DNA of 64,000 nucleotides from Chloromonas sp. AAM2 (Eukaryota > Chlorophyta > Chlorophyceae > Chlamydomonadales > Chlamydomonadaceae): NCBI GenBank assembly GCA_004335635.1, contig QAXH01005144.1, forward strand, positions 1 to 64,000, read 5' to 3'. A program made the translations under genes and the position numbers. Below the pieces are notes generated by a model that had not been told where the DNA came from, made no database searches, and saw only the letters and a list, made by a program, of their open reading frames with translations. Shown in pieces: positions 36,101-48,878 of this stretch (positions are counted from its first letter, which is position 1; every line of letters starts with the position of its first letter).

Positions 36101-38896
36101 ATAGATCACATGCTGAAGTATAACGGGTGGCAAGCCTGCTGTGCACGTGCATCAAGGTGTAGCGGAATCCATTCACCATGGTGGGTGGTGATAATAGAGC
36201 TGGGCTTCACAGCACGCGCACGGACATGCCTGCTTGTGCATGCACATGACAGGCAGCATGGCACACCCTATCCCCTGTGCGGGACTGTGCGGGTGCATGA
36301 CTGTGGGGCTGCACCACCACTACTATCACAGTGTGTCCCTTCACATGCATGTTTAACTGGTTTGCCTTCTGTGCTGACAGGGCAGCATTCAGCGATGCGG
36401 GAAACCATGCAGCCATGCGCCATGTGTGCGCAAGCATTCAGTCTGTCATAGGCACAGCAATGCAATCGGCATGCGCATGTGCCCTCCTCGCTGCCACGCA
36501 CCTCCGCCTGTTGGCTGGCGTACCGCATCCACCCCTCTGAGTCTGTGTAGGTGCATGCGTTGGCATCAAAGCCGTAGTCCGGGCCCGTGTAAGAGCAGGG
36601 GATGTTCACAGGGCCGACGATCTGCAATTGCACAGGGGCCACAAAGATACATACCATGCAACATTTGCACTACAGCATGAGGATCACTATCATCACTGTT
36701 GATCCCGTGACACTTGGGTGGTGTGATGACACTTCAAGCAACATGGTGGCATAGCTGAGTTGGCTGACTGTCGCCCACATTCAGATTGGCCTAGCCTGCA
36801 CACTTGTGTAAGCCTGTCCGTAATGGCTGTCAAGTAAATCATAGGGTGAACCTGATCGTTGACAACCTTGCCACACATTTGTAACGCTGGTTGACATTGC
36901 CCTGGTTGAAGATTACCTATCAAAACACAAGCTTTGATCACCTGGCAAACCAGCCACAGCCCTCTTGAAACCAACGCCTCGGTTCTGCTTGATTGGCCAT
37001 CGGATGCACGTGGCCCCCTCTTTTGACATCATCACTTGCCCCGCTGCCTGACCTGCCTCTGTTGACTTGTGCCCTTTTAGGAAACCCAGCCAGGATCAAC
37101 CCTTTCTAATCACACACCGCTTTCTATTCAGTCAGGCAATCAGGCACACGTGACGCAATTCCTTATCCATCACGTGATCGTATCACATGACCCCATTTCA
37201 TGATCTCATCAGGTACCTTCGGTTGACATTTCACATGACCCCATCCCACTCACTCTGCTGTTCTGCGGGTTCATGCTCGACAGTCCCTGTGAGCACTCTG
37301 AGTAGTAGCCTTCCAGCGTGCGAGCCTTGGAATCTGGGCCGTCAAACGTCACCTTGCTCAGCTCCTGCCGTAGGATAGCAGGTATGCTTGCAGTGTATGA
37401 TGAAACATGTCATATCAATAGCAATCATGGGATCAGTTTTTGAACATCGTCAGTCCAATGCTTGTAGGTTACATGTGGCAGCTGCACAGGTCCCAAGGAT
37501 AGGTGCTCCAACATATATGTGGCAACTGTACAGGTTTGAGCTTCTTCTTTATCAACGTTTCCTTCCGTGAGCCAAACCAGGGGTGCATGGCAAATGACGC
37601 AAGGACATCACAGCCTGCACCGCCATGCTTGACTGCCGCATGGCTACCCGTTGTCCTTGCTGGCCATCTGTTGGGTATTGCACCCCTTGGTGCCTGACTT
37701 GAGTTCATGGCAGTGCACTGCACTGCATGCCCATTTGAACGTAAAACAACAGTGCATGCTCTTCCCCTCATCACGGAGTCATGCACACCTGCATAACACG
37801 CCTAATATCCCAGCATGTCCGTCACCCTTGCCACTCACTTCCACTGAGACAGCCGCGCCATGATCACACACACTGGAGATGATGAACAGAGTGGGCATGT
37901 CTGTGACAGTGGTGGTCTGAGCCCAGGGAACGCTTGAAGGCGTGCCTAACAACGCAGCTGTGTTGACTGTGTTGACGCCTGTGCTTGTGCTGTCATCAAC
38001 GGAGCTTAGGGCGGCTGTGGCTGCCCCCTGGTAAAGCTCTTGCACTGCTACCTCGTAGACGCCTGTCCGGTAGGCGGAGATGTGAATTTGAGTGCCTGGG
38101 ACTATCAAATCGATCTGGAAGCAGGACAGGCAGCACGTGCATCACATGTTAGACATGTGCGTGGCTTGTCCCCCATGCCAAGGTCCGCATGAGCATCAAA
38201 GCTTGTGTGCTGATGCCGGGGCAAGAGAGCGACCTGTGCGTTTCTTGTAGCCGCTACTACCGGCTTGAGCTGTCGCTCAACAACTGTCATCGTAGTCTCT
38301 TGCATGGCAACCTTGGACTGGCCACACTGCAACAGATACCGTCGATGAACTGCTGCTTGCGTAAGGGAGTCACAGTTGGTACATGAGTTGACGCAATACA
38401 TGGCTGTGCATAGCAGAGAGCTGAACTGCATGGCGGCAGAACTGCATGCGCACATTGCATGCTCATGGACAACCACACATCAGTCAGTATTGTTGTTGCC
38501 AGCCTGTTGTTGGCTAAAAGCCATCACGCAAGCCAATCTGCTCACCTGTCGTTTGACATTGGTGATGTCCATTTCCAGGAGGTGATTAATCTTGCCAGCT
38601 GTCTCAACAACTCTGATAAGATGAGCCAATGTGTCCTGGCCATTGGCTAATGTAACTGTCCTGAGCACGTACACCCCAGTGTACCAGTTCAGCACGCCAT
38701 CACTCAAGGGAAGGGCCGCTGTCTGCTGTGCTGAGTTCCCTGTGTCTGACTCCTGCATGCGGCTGCTTTCCTCGTGCTCTGGCACATCTTCAGCCTGCAA
38801 ACTGGCAGTGTACGAATGCGCCGACGCCCGGCATGCTAGCAAGGCTACAAGGGCCGCTGTAGCCAGCGCGTGCTTGAGCATTCTTGCGCAGGTCAT
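30121..38896 (-). CDS. Gametolysin-like (peptidase M11) cell-wall metalloprotease with proline-rich C-terminal extension, thirteen exons
   Basis: Exons: 38546-38896, 37839-38114, 37254-37364, 36502-36621, 35837-35985, 35311-35391, 34792-34969, 34338-34429, 33886-33951, 33551-33644, 32890-33015, 30885-32434, 30121-30406. They total 3480 bases in frame, 1159 residues. A signal peptide (LATAALVALLACRASA) is followed by a pro-region. The M11 catalytic domain has VDLSLYRHRVLLLP, the zinc site HELGHTLYLHHA (His352, Glu353, His356, His362) and VMGDCC as the likely Met-turn. NPVHNWQLGW and DCYDGIDNDCDGLID (calcium-type Asp loop) follow. From residue about 549 come PPSPPP- and KPPKPP-rich sequence with a duplicated KSWAWKMSHRPPP module, then a Glu/Asp/Tyr-rich region with RRLEE-like motifs. 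Gametolysins act outside the cell on hydroxyproline-rich wall glycoproteins. The usual gametolysin motif starts QE; here it is HE. Confidence 0.93.
32845..32910. repeat. 22-base tandem triplication spanning a splice donor of the metalloprotease
   Basis: Three copies start at 32845, 32867 and 32889. On the minus strand each reads GGGCTGATTGACTTCCAG followed by GT, so the end of exon 32890-33015 and its donor are present three times. The first donor keeps the frame into the next exon; using the second would add 22 bases. Confidence 0.88.
35993..36115. repeat. 32-base tandem repeat next to an acceptor in the metalloprotease
   Basis: CCACATGGATCACATGCGTC recurs at 36001, 36033 and 36065, with a variant at 36097, exactly 32 bases apart. 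It lies in the intron, starting about 8 bases from the acceptor of exon 35837-35985. Confidence 0.85.
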
Positions 38897-41039
38897 GGTC
38901 CAAGGTCCTTGGATTTCTGCATTTTTGTCGGCCTTGCTGACAGCTGGTGGCCTGCGGATTACAACAGGACGTACAAGGCTGCTTATTTCAGAATGTTGGC
39001 AGTTGAACGCACGGCATGTGTCTATGTTCAAGACGCCAACCTTGTCTTGCTTCCGGACAGGCGAGGAAGCTACATGGCTGTTGCTCGCCGCATCACGCTA
39101 GCGTCAACTTGTAGATGTTTTAGGCACTGCAAATACAGCGTTCTGGAACAAATAGCTGCGCATGCGGAATGAAGGAGCAAAAAAAAGTTTGAAACGCGCT
39201 TGCAAAGAAGTTGAGCTTGCAAAGTGATTTATGCGGTTGGGCCAGCACTTTTTTCAGAAAGGACTTTTGGCGTCGAAAGTGCTCCAAACATCTTGTGCGC
39301 TTTTCCAGCCACTCAACACTAGCAGCTCCTTTTCAAAGATTGGCAAAGTGCCATTTGAAGCATGGCAATGCTACGATGGCCAGCTGATGTGCAGACAGGC
39401 AGACAGTAGACATGACTGCTCAAACCCGATGGACCATGCTCCAATGGCCACAGTGCAGACGCCTCATGCCCCTTCTACTCTAATGGACAGGAATGAGCAC
39501 ATTGCATACGCCTCATGCTGAAGAGCAAAAACATACAGCATCACGCCTCATGCTGAGCTCATGAGTGCAGTGGCCCGTGCTACGCTACGGAAGCGTCCCG
39601 ACCCCAACCCACCAAAGCACAACCCAAGCCAAAGCGTTTACATGTGACACCTCCTTTCTGAGCCTGCAAAACGCTGCCATGTGCACACAGTAGCGCAAAA
39701 CCACTTTGATGACTGCTGTTCCTCAGTTATAACGGTTCCAATGGGCATAACCGAGTACACCAAAGCATCCAACAGCCCAACGAAGCCCAACAGCCCAACC
39801 CAGACCCAAGTTTTGAGGGCATTTTGGTTGTGGGTCCTAGCAAATTAATAGTGCGAGTGCAGTAGGCCGTGTTACGCTGCAGAAAAATTGAATCGCACCC
39901 AAGCCAGCATCTTGCATGCCCAGGCAGAAGCCTGAAATGAGACCGAGTTCAGCGACCATGTCATTTGACATGATACTTGCGTCTTGAGCCCAGCATAGTC
40001 AACGTTCTACCCTGCGTGCCATTGCCACATCACATTGTGACTGCGTCTGCTCGTCTCTGCATACATCTCAGCTGACGTTTTTCTTGAATGCAAACTTGAA
40101 ACCAACTCTCCCACCTGATTTTGCTCTGTATAAGATAGGCTTGCCCAGCTCAGCTTGTAGCCGTTTTCAGACAAAGCCGTTTCAGCCCAACGGCGGTTTC
40201 AGGTAAGACAAAGTGCCATGTATCCTGACACACAGGCTAGCCTGAGGTGTTGCGTGCTGCGCTTTCTTGATTCTTCCGCCGAAATGAGCACCTTAAACTG
40301 TAGCAGCAACCAGCAACAGTGTTGCATACTGTGTGCTGCATACTGTGTGTTGCATACTGTGTTACTCAGGGCGTTTCCGGCAGACGTTCATACGAGCATC
40401 CCACTGCATTCCAACAAGCATTAAGCGCTGCACAGCTGCGCTATGCACCGCCTGATCTCCAATACGACCAAGTTCTTACATGCTTCCCGGCATGACAAAG
40501 CAAATGTCGATTAAATGCGAGATCACCTGTTTTACCACCATAGTAAACGGCACCTGGATCACATCGTTAGCATGCCATAAGCAAAGAGCGAGCCTTCATT
40601 CATGCGTTGCACTAGAGCAATACCAGTTGCCCATCATTGTGCCTTGTGCATGACTGCCAACATTGTGCTGTGAATTCTGTCCATGAAATGCAGCCCCTGG
40701 AATGACACACACTGGTATCCAGCCTTGTAGGCTGTAGCCTTCATACATCACACTGGTGTCAGTGTTTCAAAAACACACTATCCATGAAATGCGTGACTCC
40801 TTATGACGGCCTTATGACCTGTGACTCCTTATGACGGCCTTATGACCTGTGACTCCTTATGATGGCCTTATGACCTGCGCAGCTTCTCGACAGCTTCCCC
40901 ACGCACAACGTAATGCACCGCCGACAGTGTCGCCAATGGGGAACTGCAGTAGGGTGATGAAAGGCAGAGGCTTCTTTGCTTATGGCATGCTAATTGGCCG
41001 CCGGCACGCTACAATTACAGAGAAAGCCTCCATTCAAGT
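38897..41039. other. Intergenic with short tandem repeats
   Basis: No gene is supported. It contains three copies of a CTGTGTGYTGCATA-type unit at about 40319-40361 and the 28-base triplicate at 40793-40876. The 5' region of the metalloprotease gene lies at the left end. Confidence 0.45.
40793..40876. repeat. 28-base tandem triplication
   Basis: Three copies of a unit starting GTGACTCCTTATGACGGCC at 40793, 40821 and 40849, with one base change (GACGG to GATGG) in the third. It lies about 160 bases beyond the stop codon of the STR6-like gene, in its likely 3' flank. Confidence 0.9.
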
Positions 41040-44000
41040 TTACACAGGAGGAAACTGCAACAGGAACCGCCTGACTGTGTCCACGTGTGCCCGATTGCCG
41101 GGTATGATGTGACCCGCTCCATGCCGCACCAGCACCCGGCTGGCAGGGTCAAACAGCGCCGCCAAGGCCAGGCTGTCTGCAGCACCTGCAAGAGCAGCTG
41201 CGCACACGCATGTCACGTGCATGCCACATGGTCGTTACAAATAAAAGCACATGGTAACGAGCCTGTCACATGGGCACGCTAACACTTTCCAGGACAGAAT
41301 CAGCGCACCATCGTCCAACACATTCACCCAGTGCCAGACCCCTTCTGGGGGAATAAACACAGACCCTGGCCTTCAACACGTGTAACGTGCACCCTAAGGT
41401 CAAGCACATAGTGATTGTTTTCATATCAGACTTCAAGCGCTTATCCATACATGAGGACAGTGCTCTAGACACTGAAGCCCGTCTCTGCCTGCCATATCCT
41501 GATGAGTTGCCTTCTCTCGTCATGCTCGTTCTTTGTAGGTTGACAATATACAAGACCCTGATGGACCTGATTACATGTGTACAACTGCAGGACTGGCACT
41601 GCCTGCCATGTTCCGGATACCGGTGACATCTGCTGAACCATCACTGTCTGCCGTATTCCTCTTCTCCTGAAACTCACCGATTTGCCTGTCCTGAGCAGCC
41701 TCGCCCCCAAACATGTGCAGGGAGGGCAGCTGCAGACTGCCCACGTGTCTGAGCAGCTCGTGGGCCTCGTCGCCGGGGGGAGGGTAGCCGGACGCCAACA
41801 GGGCAAAGTGGAAGTTCAGCTCTGGCCAGTCTTGTGACTGATCCTGCTGCTCTTGCTGCTCTTGCTGCTGTTGCTGTTGCTGCTGCTGCTGCTGAGCCTG
41901 TGACTGCCGAGGCTGTGACTGTCGAGGCTGCGGCAGGTGCTGCTGCTGCGACTGCTGTAACTGCTGTGGCTGTTGCTGCTGTGACTGCTGTTTTTGCTGG
42001 TGCGGTTGCTGCTGCTGCCGCTGTTGCTGCTGCTGGCAGGCGCACAACAACGCAGCAATGCCTGCCCCCTGCACATCATCCAACATGGCTGCCGACATCA
42101 AGTGTTCAAGCACATACACACGTCACATATTCCCATAAAGCTATCAACTAGCCCTCACGTCATGACCCCAGATGTTGCGCATTCAACCACCCTGATGGAT
42201 CATTATTCACCAAAGCTTATCATCATTTAGCTTATTATTAGCTTATTACACCGTATCCAAAGCTTCTGGCCAGTAATCAGAGCTTCCACATTCCGTAAGG
42301 AGAACGGAAGAAAGAAAGGGGACGGCGGTCGGCGCATGTAAGGAGGCCGGGTGGTTAAGCCCAACTCCCATGCACGTCAGGAGATACGGTTACGCTGCGG
42401 CACAACCCTACACAATGCTACTCCACATCCACAATCAGCATGCGGTGGGGAACATAACGCACGCAGTACGTACAAACATGTGTAGAACATAGTTTTCAAA
42501 CCTGGGGAAACGGGCAGCAGGTGCTGGATTACGTGCTCTTACCAGCATCAGATCCTGGCCTATCAACAAGCCTTGTACCTGGCATGCGCTGCGAGGCATG
42601 TACATCAGATTATTCATTCAGAAATCAGGGGGTAGCCACGTCCGTAACTTTTGACCCCTAAGGAGAGAAGAATACAAATAATTTGTTTTTTTGATCTAAA
42701 CTACAGATAAATTTGTTATTTCCCGTTCACCACTGTTTGCTGATTGTGGGTGCTAACAGTTTGAGTTCCTACATGCAGATGCCTACACTTGACATCCGCT
42801 TGACATGCAGTGTATTCTCCATGCAAATCCCCCACCCACCTGTGAGAATCCCAGCACTCCGTCAAACGGCCCATGGTCTCTGACAGCCTGCATGAGCGTT
42901 TTACGTGCTGCTGACCAGCCTTCCGTCTGGTGCTGGTACTGCTGCGCGTCAATGAAATCAGGGGCCAACTCCCAACCGACCTGCAGCCACACACGCAACC
43001 GACATCATAGCGTGCAAACTGGCCCGAAGTCGGTAAGTTTGCAGGAATCAACATGGCCTGCCTGTGTCCTATGCCGGACTGAAGCGGAATACTTTACACA
43101 TCAAGTATAAGTGACAATCAGCCATGACAAGGATAGATTGCTGCAATGCTGCGACAACGCTTCATAGACAGAGTGCTGTGACATCAACGAAGTGCGTTTC
43201 ATTTCCCACCCCCCAAACGCTTCATAAGCAGAGTGCTGTGGCACCAACGAAGTGCACCTGGTCCGGCGCCTGCCATGCCATCAGCTCGGGCGAGACCATC
43301 CACGCTCTACGCCTCGCAGCTGCCGGGGGCAGTCCTTCCCAGCCTTTGACAGCTGTTACAGGCACTGCCGCAGCTTGGTCTGCTGCTGTGTCAGGCATTG
43401 ATTCTGCTTCACATGCTGCACTGGCATGCAGTGATGCAGCCTGATTTCCTGCCGTGTCAGGCACTGTTTCAGCTTGTTTGTCTGCAATGCCAGGCACTGT
43501 GGCTGCTTGTTCAAGACTGTCTTGATTAACAGGTTGGCGGCACGCATCCGTAACATCAACACCATCACCACCGGCGTCAGCAAGGGCTGGTATTGGTGGC
43601 TGGTCGGTCCTTTCCTTGAAGAAGTGGGGTAGGCTGTGCGGTGCGTCCACAAAGTGAAACTCGGCCAGGTCCCGCAGCTTGTGCCGGAAGGCATACGTGC
43701 GGCCCTGAAGGCAAAGACACATTGGGTCAGGGTTAGGGTTTAAGAAGAGATTGCTTCCAACAACAGGATAGGCAGCACACGGCACAAGGCTCAGAGCACT
43801 GCTATTGATGTTGCACCGCAGGTGGCTATTGACACTGCACTGCAGGTGGCAACTGCGAACGGGGAGAAGGTGGACGGAGCAGGGCATGAGTGGGGCAACG
43901 GCCTGCATCCGGAGCCCGCACTGCAATAAATCTATCGCCAACGGGTAAGGTGCCATGCTACTTGCTACATGCTCCGGTGAAGCGAGAGCCTTGTTTGATT

Positions 44001-44795
44001 TAGGTGCGCAACACACAGTCGCAAACCCCCGGGCACGATGCAACTCGAATGCTGGCCGGGTTCAACACCAGTCTGCAAAAGAAGAGTGCCTGCGCCTACC
44101 TGGAAGCCAGTAGCTGTGTGGCGGAAGCCATGAATGCACAAGATACGCAGCTTCCGTGCAGCTGCACCGCCACTGCCACCGTCTACCACCTGCTGACCAC
44201 GACTGCTCAACTGTTGTGAGTTAACGCCACAGCTAGGGTTAGCACTACTAGTGCGGGATGGATTGGGCTTAGATTTGGCTCCAGGTGATGAATGGCCAGC
44301 CTGGCTGGTAGCAGCTGGCGCAGCAGTTGCTGGACCAGTGCCAGCTGCTCCAGCTCCAGCCGCATGGGCTGGCCAGCTGCCTGGTACCTGCGGATGTCCA
44401 GGTGCTGATGTCTGTCTGGTGATGCATAGCTCACAGAGAAGGGGTGTGGGTTGGTTGTGTGTGCGGGGCAGGCACTGGTTGCATACCAGCAACAGCAGCC
44501 TGCAGTGCCTGCACAAGCCAATGAACAAAGGAGCGAGGTTGTCAGTCTACCCTATGATCAGTACCTGTGTAAGCTGTGGCTGCCAGGACAGGGATTTTTG
44601 GACAGCACTGTGGGTCTTTTTGGAGCCTGGGCACAATGATTGTCAGGGTGTTCTTGGAAAACAATGTCATTGCAGATCATGTGGCGTGGCGAGTGTCAGA
44701 AGGAACTGCTTCAGATGTTTAAATCTTTAAGAAGATTTGACGTTATAGATTGCACACATCATGTCTATGTCATAGCTTCCAACCTGAATCGACAT

Positions 44796-44841
<46 letters not shown>

Positions 44842-47800
44842 CTAGACCCACACCATGCCCATGCCCATTCCCATGCTAGACACACACACACCATGCCCAT
44901 GCCCATGCTGTACCCATGCCAGACCCATGCCATGCCCATGTACTTGCTCCACATGCGTTCCTTACCTGCACCTTACACGTGCACTGTAGTCATCCCAAGG
45001 GCATGCACACACCATGCACCGTCCAACCACGCTGCCCTGCATGCTGAATCCACCCTTCATTCCCTTGCCCTGAATGCGCTGCCCCGTGCCTGTTGCCAGC
45101 TGTCTCAAATGCTCTGCTGCTCCTGGTACTGCGATTGCTGTGGCTGGTGCTGGTGTTGCTTCTGCTTCTGCTGCTGCTGTATTGGCCACAGAAAGCTGCA
45201 GGCAGCTCTCTCGCGAGCCTTCCATGCCCTGTCCAGAGTCGCACGTGTGTGCTGTGCTGCGTGTGTGCTGCTGCTGTGTGCCTTCCGTGTTGTGGGTGCG
45301 CTGCTGCTGTGCGGTGCTGGTCACAATGTCTGACGCGTGTTTGTCGGTCTGTGTGGGTGATGCAGCCATGCCTGCTGTGTTTTTGGCCCCGGCCCATGGC
45401 CTTTCTATCCCCATTGTCTCAGGGTCTGTGAGTCCTGCTGTTGGCTGTGACTGCGTAGTGTCTGTGCGTCTTGCCAGTAACTGTGGCTGTGTGGTGTGTG
45501 AAGGTCGGGCCCTGCCTCCCGCTGGGCCTACCACGACACGGTCATCGTACACAAAGTTCTGCGCACATCACCAGGACCAGATACAACCAGATCACAGACA
45601 CAAGCAGTCAGAGAAGGGGGGCCCAGCACATCATCAGCATGGAGCACAAGTGACAGCAGCACACAGGCGGTTCCTGACCTGATCACGCTCACACCTAGTA
45701 CATTCAAACACGCTCAAGCACAGTACGTTCAAACACGCTCACACCCAGTACATTCAAACATTCCAATACACATGAGCCAATGTTGTGATTGACCTGTTCA
45801 TGTCCTGACAAGCCCGCCTGTTACCCCCGTGTGTATTGGCAGGTGGCAGCAACCACATTGACGGCATGATGCATGGTTACCTCAAGCACCTGAATGCCTC
45901 TCACACTACTTGGGAGTCTCACTTGTCCTGTGCATGTCCTGACACACCAATGGGAGGCCCGCTTTCACTTGGCCCGTTAGTCAGTTGGTTAGTTAGGGTT
46001 GTTTACCTTGCCGCTGAATAGGCCACCGTCTGGGAACGCCTCCAGGTACCGCTGGATTCCACCTGCACACGTGCACTATCTGATACTTCTCAGGGGATTC
46101 CAGGGGAATAGGTACGCCTCCACCGCCTTCGAGCCAACTCAGAACCTCTTCCCTGCCATCTGCGCTGAAGTCTTGGTGGCAGCGAGGGGATGCTTCACAG
46201 CAAGGATTGACCTCAGGTAGGGCACACCGATCACTCACACATGCCTCTCACACTCATCCCTCTTACCTTGCAGCTGATACACGTCTTTCACACCCAGTTC
46301 ATGCAGATAGGCGCTCGCACGCTCACAACGCACTCCACCTGCGCTCAATGGCACATGGGCACACGTGAGTGTGCATGTGCTGGTGCACCACTGCACCTGC
46401 GCTCAATGGCACATGGGCACATGTGGTTGTGCATGTGCTGGTGCACCACTATGAATGATGCACGGGCATTGTACATGGTATTGTGCCCAGGTAAAATGAT
46501 TTCTGTTACATGCAAGGAGTGCACACACGAACTCTAATGGGTTCGTTTCAGTGAGTGTGCATGTATTGACTGGCTTCAAGCGCTGCAAGTTGCATGCACA
46601 ACCACGTTCCAACCACAGTCCTGTCCCAGCCTGCTTGCACACCTGTATCAGCCACCCAACCAACACATGCCACCCAAAGAAGCGTCTCCCCCAAGCAGCA
46701 CGTGCCCCACCTGTGCAGTACATGAGCACCCGTTTGTTGACCAGCTGGTGTGCGTTCGCCTCCAGCCAGGCGGGCAGTTCGCTGTAGCAGCGCGTGCGCG
46801 GGTCCAGCAACGGAACACCCGCCTGTGCAAGGGTCAAACAGTCTGTTCGCGTTCTTTGTTCAAACATCCAAGTAGCAAACAACTTTCTAGTTTGACAGCA
46901 TCACCTTGGCAGAAACATTGGAGTGCAGGTACATTGGTTGATTCGCTTTCCACGTGTCACCCTCGGGTGTCAAACAGCATATGCACTAAGCAACGCGAAC
47001 GCCAGCAAGCCAAGACAAGATTGGATATCACGAGCAAGGGAGAACATCGATGTAATAAATAAATAAATAAATAAAAAAAAATATATATATACGATATACG
47101 AGCAACAGAAGACCACAGGTCAAAAAGAGACAAGAAAGCATTTCCATTTTGCTTGTATACATTCTTGTTGTGCTTGCGCACAGGGGGACATAAAAGACCT
47201 GACCAACCCTGAGCAACAGCAGGGAAGCCAGCAATACCCCCCTCTTGTGCCTTTACGCCACCTCAGCACCTCACCAGGTTGAAGTGTCCCACGCGCGTCT
47301 CGTACACATTTCGGGCATCCAAGAGGACTGTCTCCTTCTCTGTACCGGCTGGGACGGGCAGAGCATCGAGTGGGGTCCCTGTTGTGCTTAGCGACGCACT
47401 GGCATTAGCCTGTGTGGCGGCTTCACATGGCAGAGTAGCCGTCTCTGCAGTGTGTGCGCATGCACTGCCGGTGGATTGCGTAGTGAATTCGCATGGCGGG
47501 CTAGGTATCGCCTGCATGGGCGTGCTGGACGCTGCTGTGTCTGTGAGGCACGCACTGCCATTGGCTTCTGTGTGCACTCTGCATGGCGGCAGGCTAGGCG
47601 GCGCTGTTGTGCCTCGGCATGCTCTGCCATTGGTCTGTGAGTGGGCTTCACGTGGTAGCAGGCTAGGCGTCGCCTGCATGGGTGCGCTGGCTGCTGCCCG
47701 GAGCATGGCATGGAACTGCATGGGCGAGAGGTGGGGTGCGGCGTGCGCATGGGGGTCTGCATGGCCTGCTGCCAGCGGACCCAGGGTGACCAGCTCCTGT

Positions 47801-48878
47801 GCAGCACAACAACAGTGATGATATGACTCGTAGCAATATTAACAGTCATAAACAACTTTTATTTATCATCGTCATGATAATAACAATAATCACATGAACA
47901 ATTAGTGGGTGATACTGGTAAGGTACAGCGCAAGTGCAGGCCAGGCTGGCTATCAATCCAGGAGACGGGAAAGTCGTTAGAAGAAGGAAAACGAAAAGTA
48001 GGTTCAAAAATTGCGGAAGAACAGCTGTGCCAAAGTTAGTAGCAGAAGTGGTCAGAGCGGGGTGAGTTCTGGTCTGGCAACCAAAAACCAAAGAGGTGAG
48101 TGGTGTGCTGCATGCAACGATGCCAGCTGTACCCTTGACCGTGAATGCGGCTTGATTGTGACGGGCCCTACTGCCGCTACACCTTCTGCACCTCTGCATG
48201 TTTCTGAGCATTGCTGAACAAAACCTCTTGTCTTGGGCTTGACCTTGCACGTCTTGATGTGCAGCTGTGTGAAGCCAGTCTCCTGACTGGTCTGCGAGTT
48301 GACTGCTCCTTCTGATCGTGCCAGCTTGAAATCAATGTCGCCTCCTCGAAACAGAGGGTGTGCTGTCACGTGTGCCATGTGCTGCCTCAGATTGTGCATG
48401 TGACCGCCAAGAGTGACGTTGAGCCCGTCCTCTGCCACCCGAACACGTCCCCTACAGTATAAGTCAGCACAGTATTGAGAAAGCGAGTGTCAAGGCTAGT
48501 GGCAGTTACATATGGTGTGGAAAGAGGCTTGATGATTGCCATACAAGGACAGCCCACCCCAGGGTTTGCCATCCACATGTAAAGCAGTGCCAGCTCAAAA
48601 CTTTCATACGATTAATCCAATGTGGTATGTGGGGATTGTGTGCGCATGTTCGCATTTTCGCATGCTCTGTTCGGGCCAACTCATCTTACAAGGAGGGAGT
48701 GCGCACCATAAGGCACGAGCATTACTTACTTGAGGTTGAGCTCAGTGCACGTCAGACGCATCCATTGGGCGACCTCCTGCTGTGTATTGCCAGCAAGAGG
48801 AACAAACTTGTAATACAGCAGGACCCCCTCCTCCTGCCCGGATAGCTCAGCCTCATGATTGAAAGAGGCAGCCAACAT
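41040..48878 (-). CDS. STR6: STR6-type rhodanese plus FSH1 serine hydrolase fusion, twelve exons
   Basis: Exons: 48730-48878, 48244-48451, 47275-47796, 46711-46822, 46267-46338, 46007-46062, 44966-45558, 44100-44508, 43258-43704, 42840-42980, 41678-42068, 41040-41185. They total 3246 bases in frame, 1081 residues; an in-frame TAG precedes the first ATG. The N-terminal UPF0176/TrhO-like domain has GVLLYYKFVPLAG and GRVRVAEDGLNVTLGG. The rhodanese part has VLLDARNVYETRVGHFN, active loop CTGGVR (Cys329) and GGIQRYLEAFPDGGLFSGK. A CxxC zinc-ribbon-like part follows. The FSH1 hydrolase has LRILCIHGFRHT, FVDAPHSLP, GFSQG (Ser902) and GAGHIIP (His1059). Arabidopsis STR6 has the same order in about 580 residues. 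The extra length is in low-complexity insertions at about 128-265, 392-543, 737-840 and a Gln-rich run after 912. Chemistry is inferred from the domains; the physiological substrate is unknown. Confidence 0.93.
41855..42040 (-). repeat. CAG/CAA-rich (polyglutamine) tract inside the FSH1 domain
   Basis: On the coding strand this is an impure CAG/CAA run encoding long Gln stretches broken by Pro, His, Leu, Arg and Ser. It lies in exon 41678-42068, between the nucleophile motif GFSQG and LNFHFALLASGYPPP of the hydrolase fold. Confidence 0.9.
44796..44942. repeat. Hexanucleotide repeat (CATGCC)n
   Basis: Seven perfect CATGCC units, then interrupted clusters of the same hexamer with CTAGACCCACA-type spacers. 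It lies in an intron of the STR6-like gene, about 25 bases downstream of the donor that ends exon 44966-45558 on the minus strand. Confidence 0.9.
46337..46452. repeat. 58-base tandem duplication spanning a splice acceptor of the STR6-like gene
   Basis: The block ACCTGCGCTCAATGGCACAT to GTGCATGTGCTGGTGCACCACT is present at 46337 and again at 46395, with only a few differences. On the minus strand the junction GAGCGCAG then GT occurs in both copies. The copy at 46338 is the acceptor that fits the reading frame. Confidence 0.8.

Noticed and set aside
35993..36115. CRISPR-like regular array
   Set aside because: The 32-base units are contiguous with no unique spacers; this is a tandem repeat in a eukaryotic intron.
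41834..42151. Ala/Val-rich plus-strand and Arg/Ser-rich minus-strand open frames
   Set aside because: Shadows of the CAG/CAA tract in the FSH1 exon; only the Gln frame joins in phase with conserved hydrolase sequence.
43725..43745. GGGTTAGGGTTT telomere-like sequence in an STR6-like intron
   Set aside because: Just two units, easily chance.
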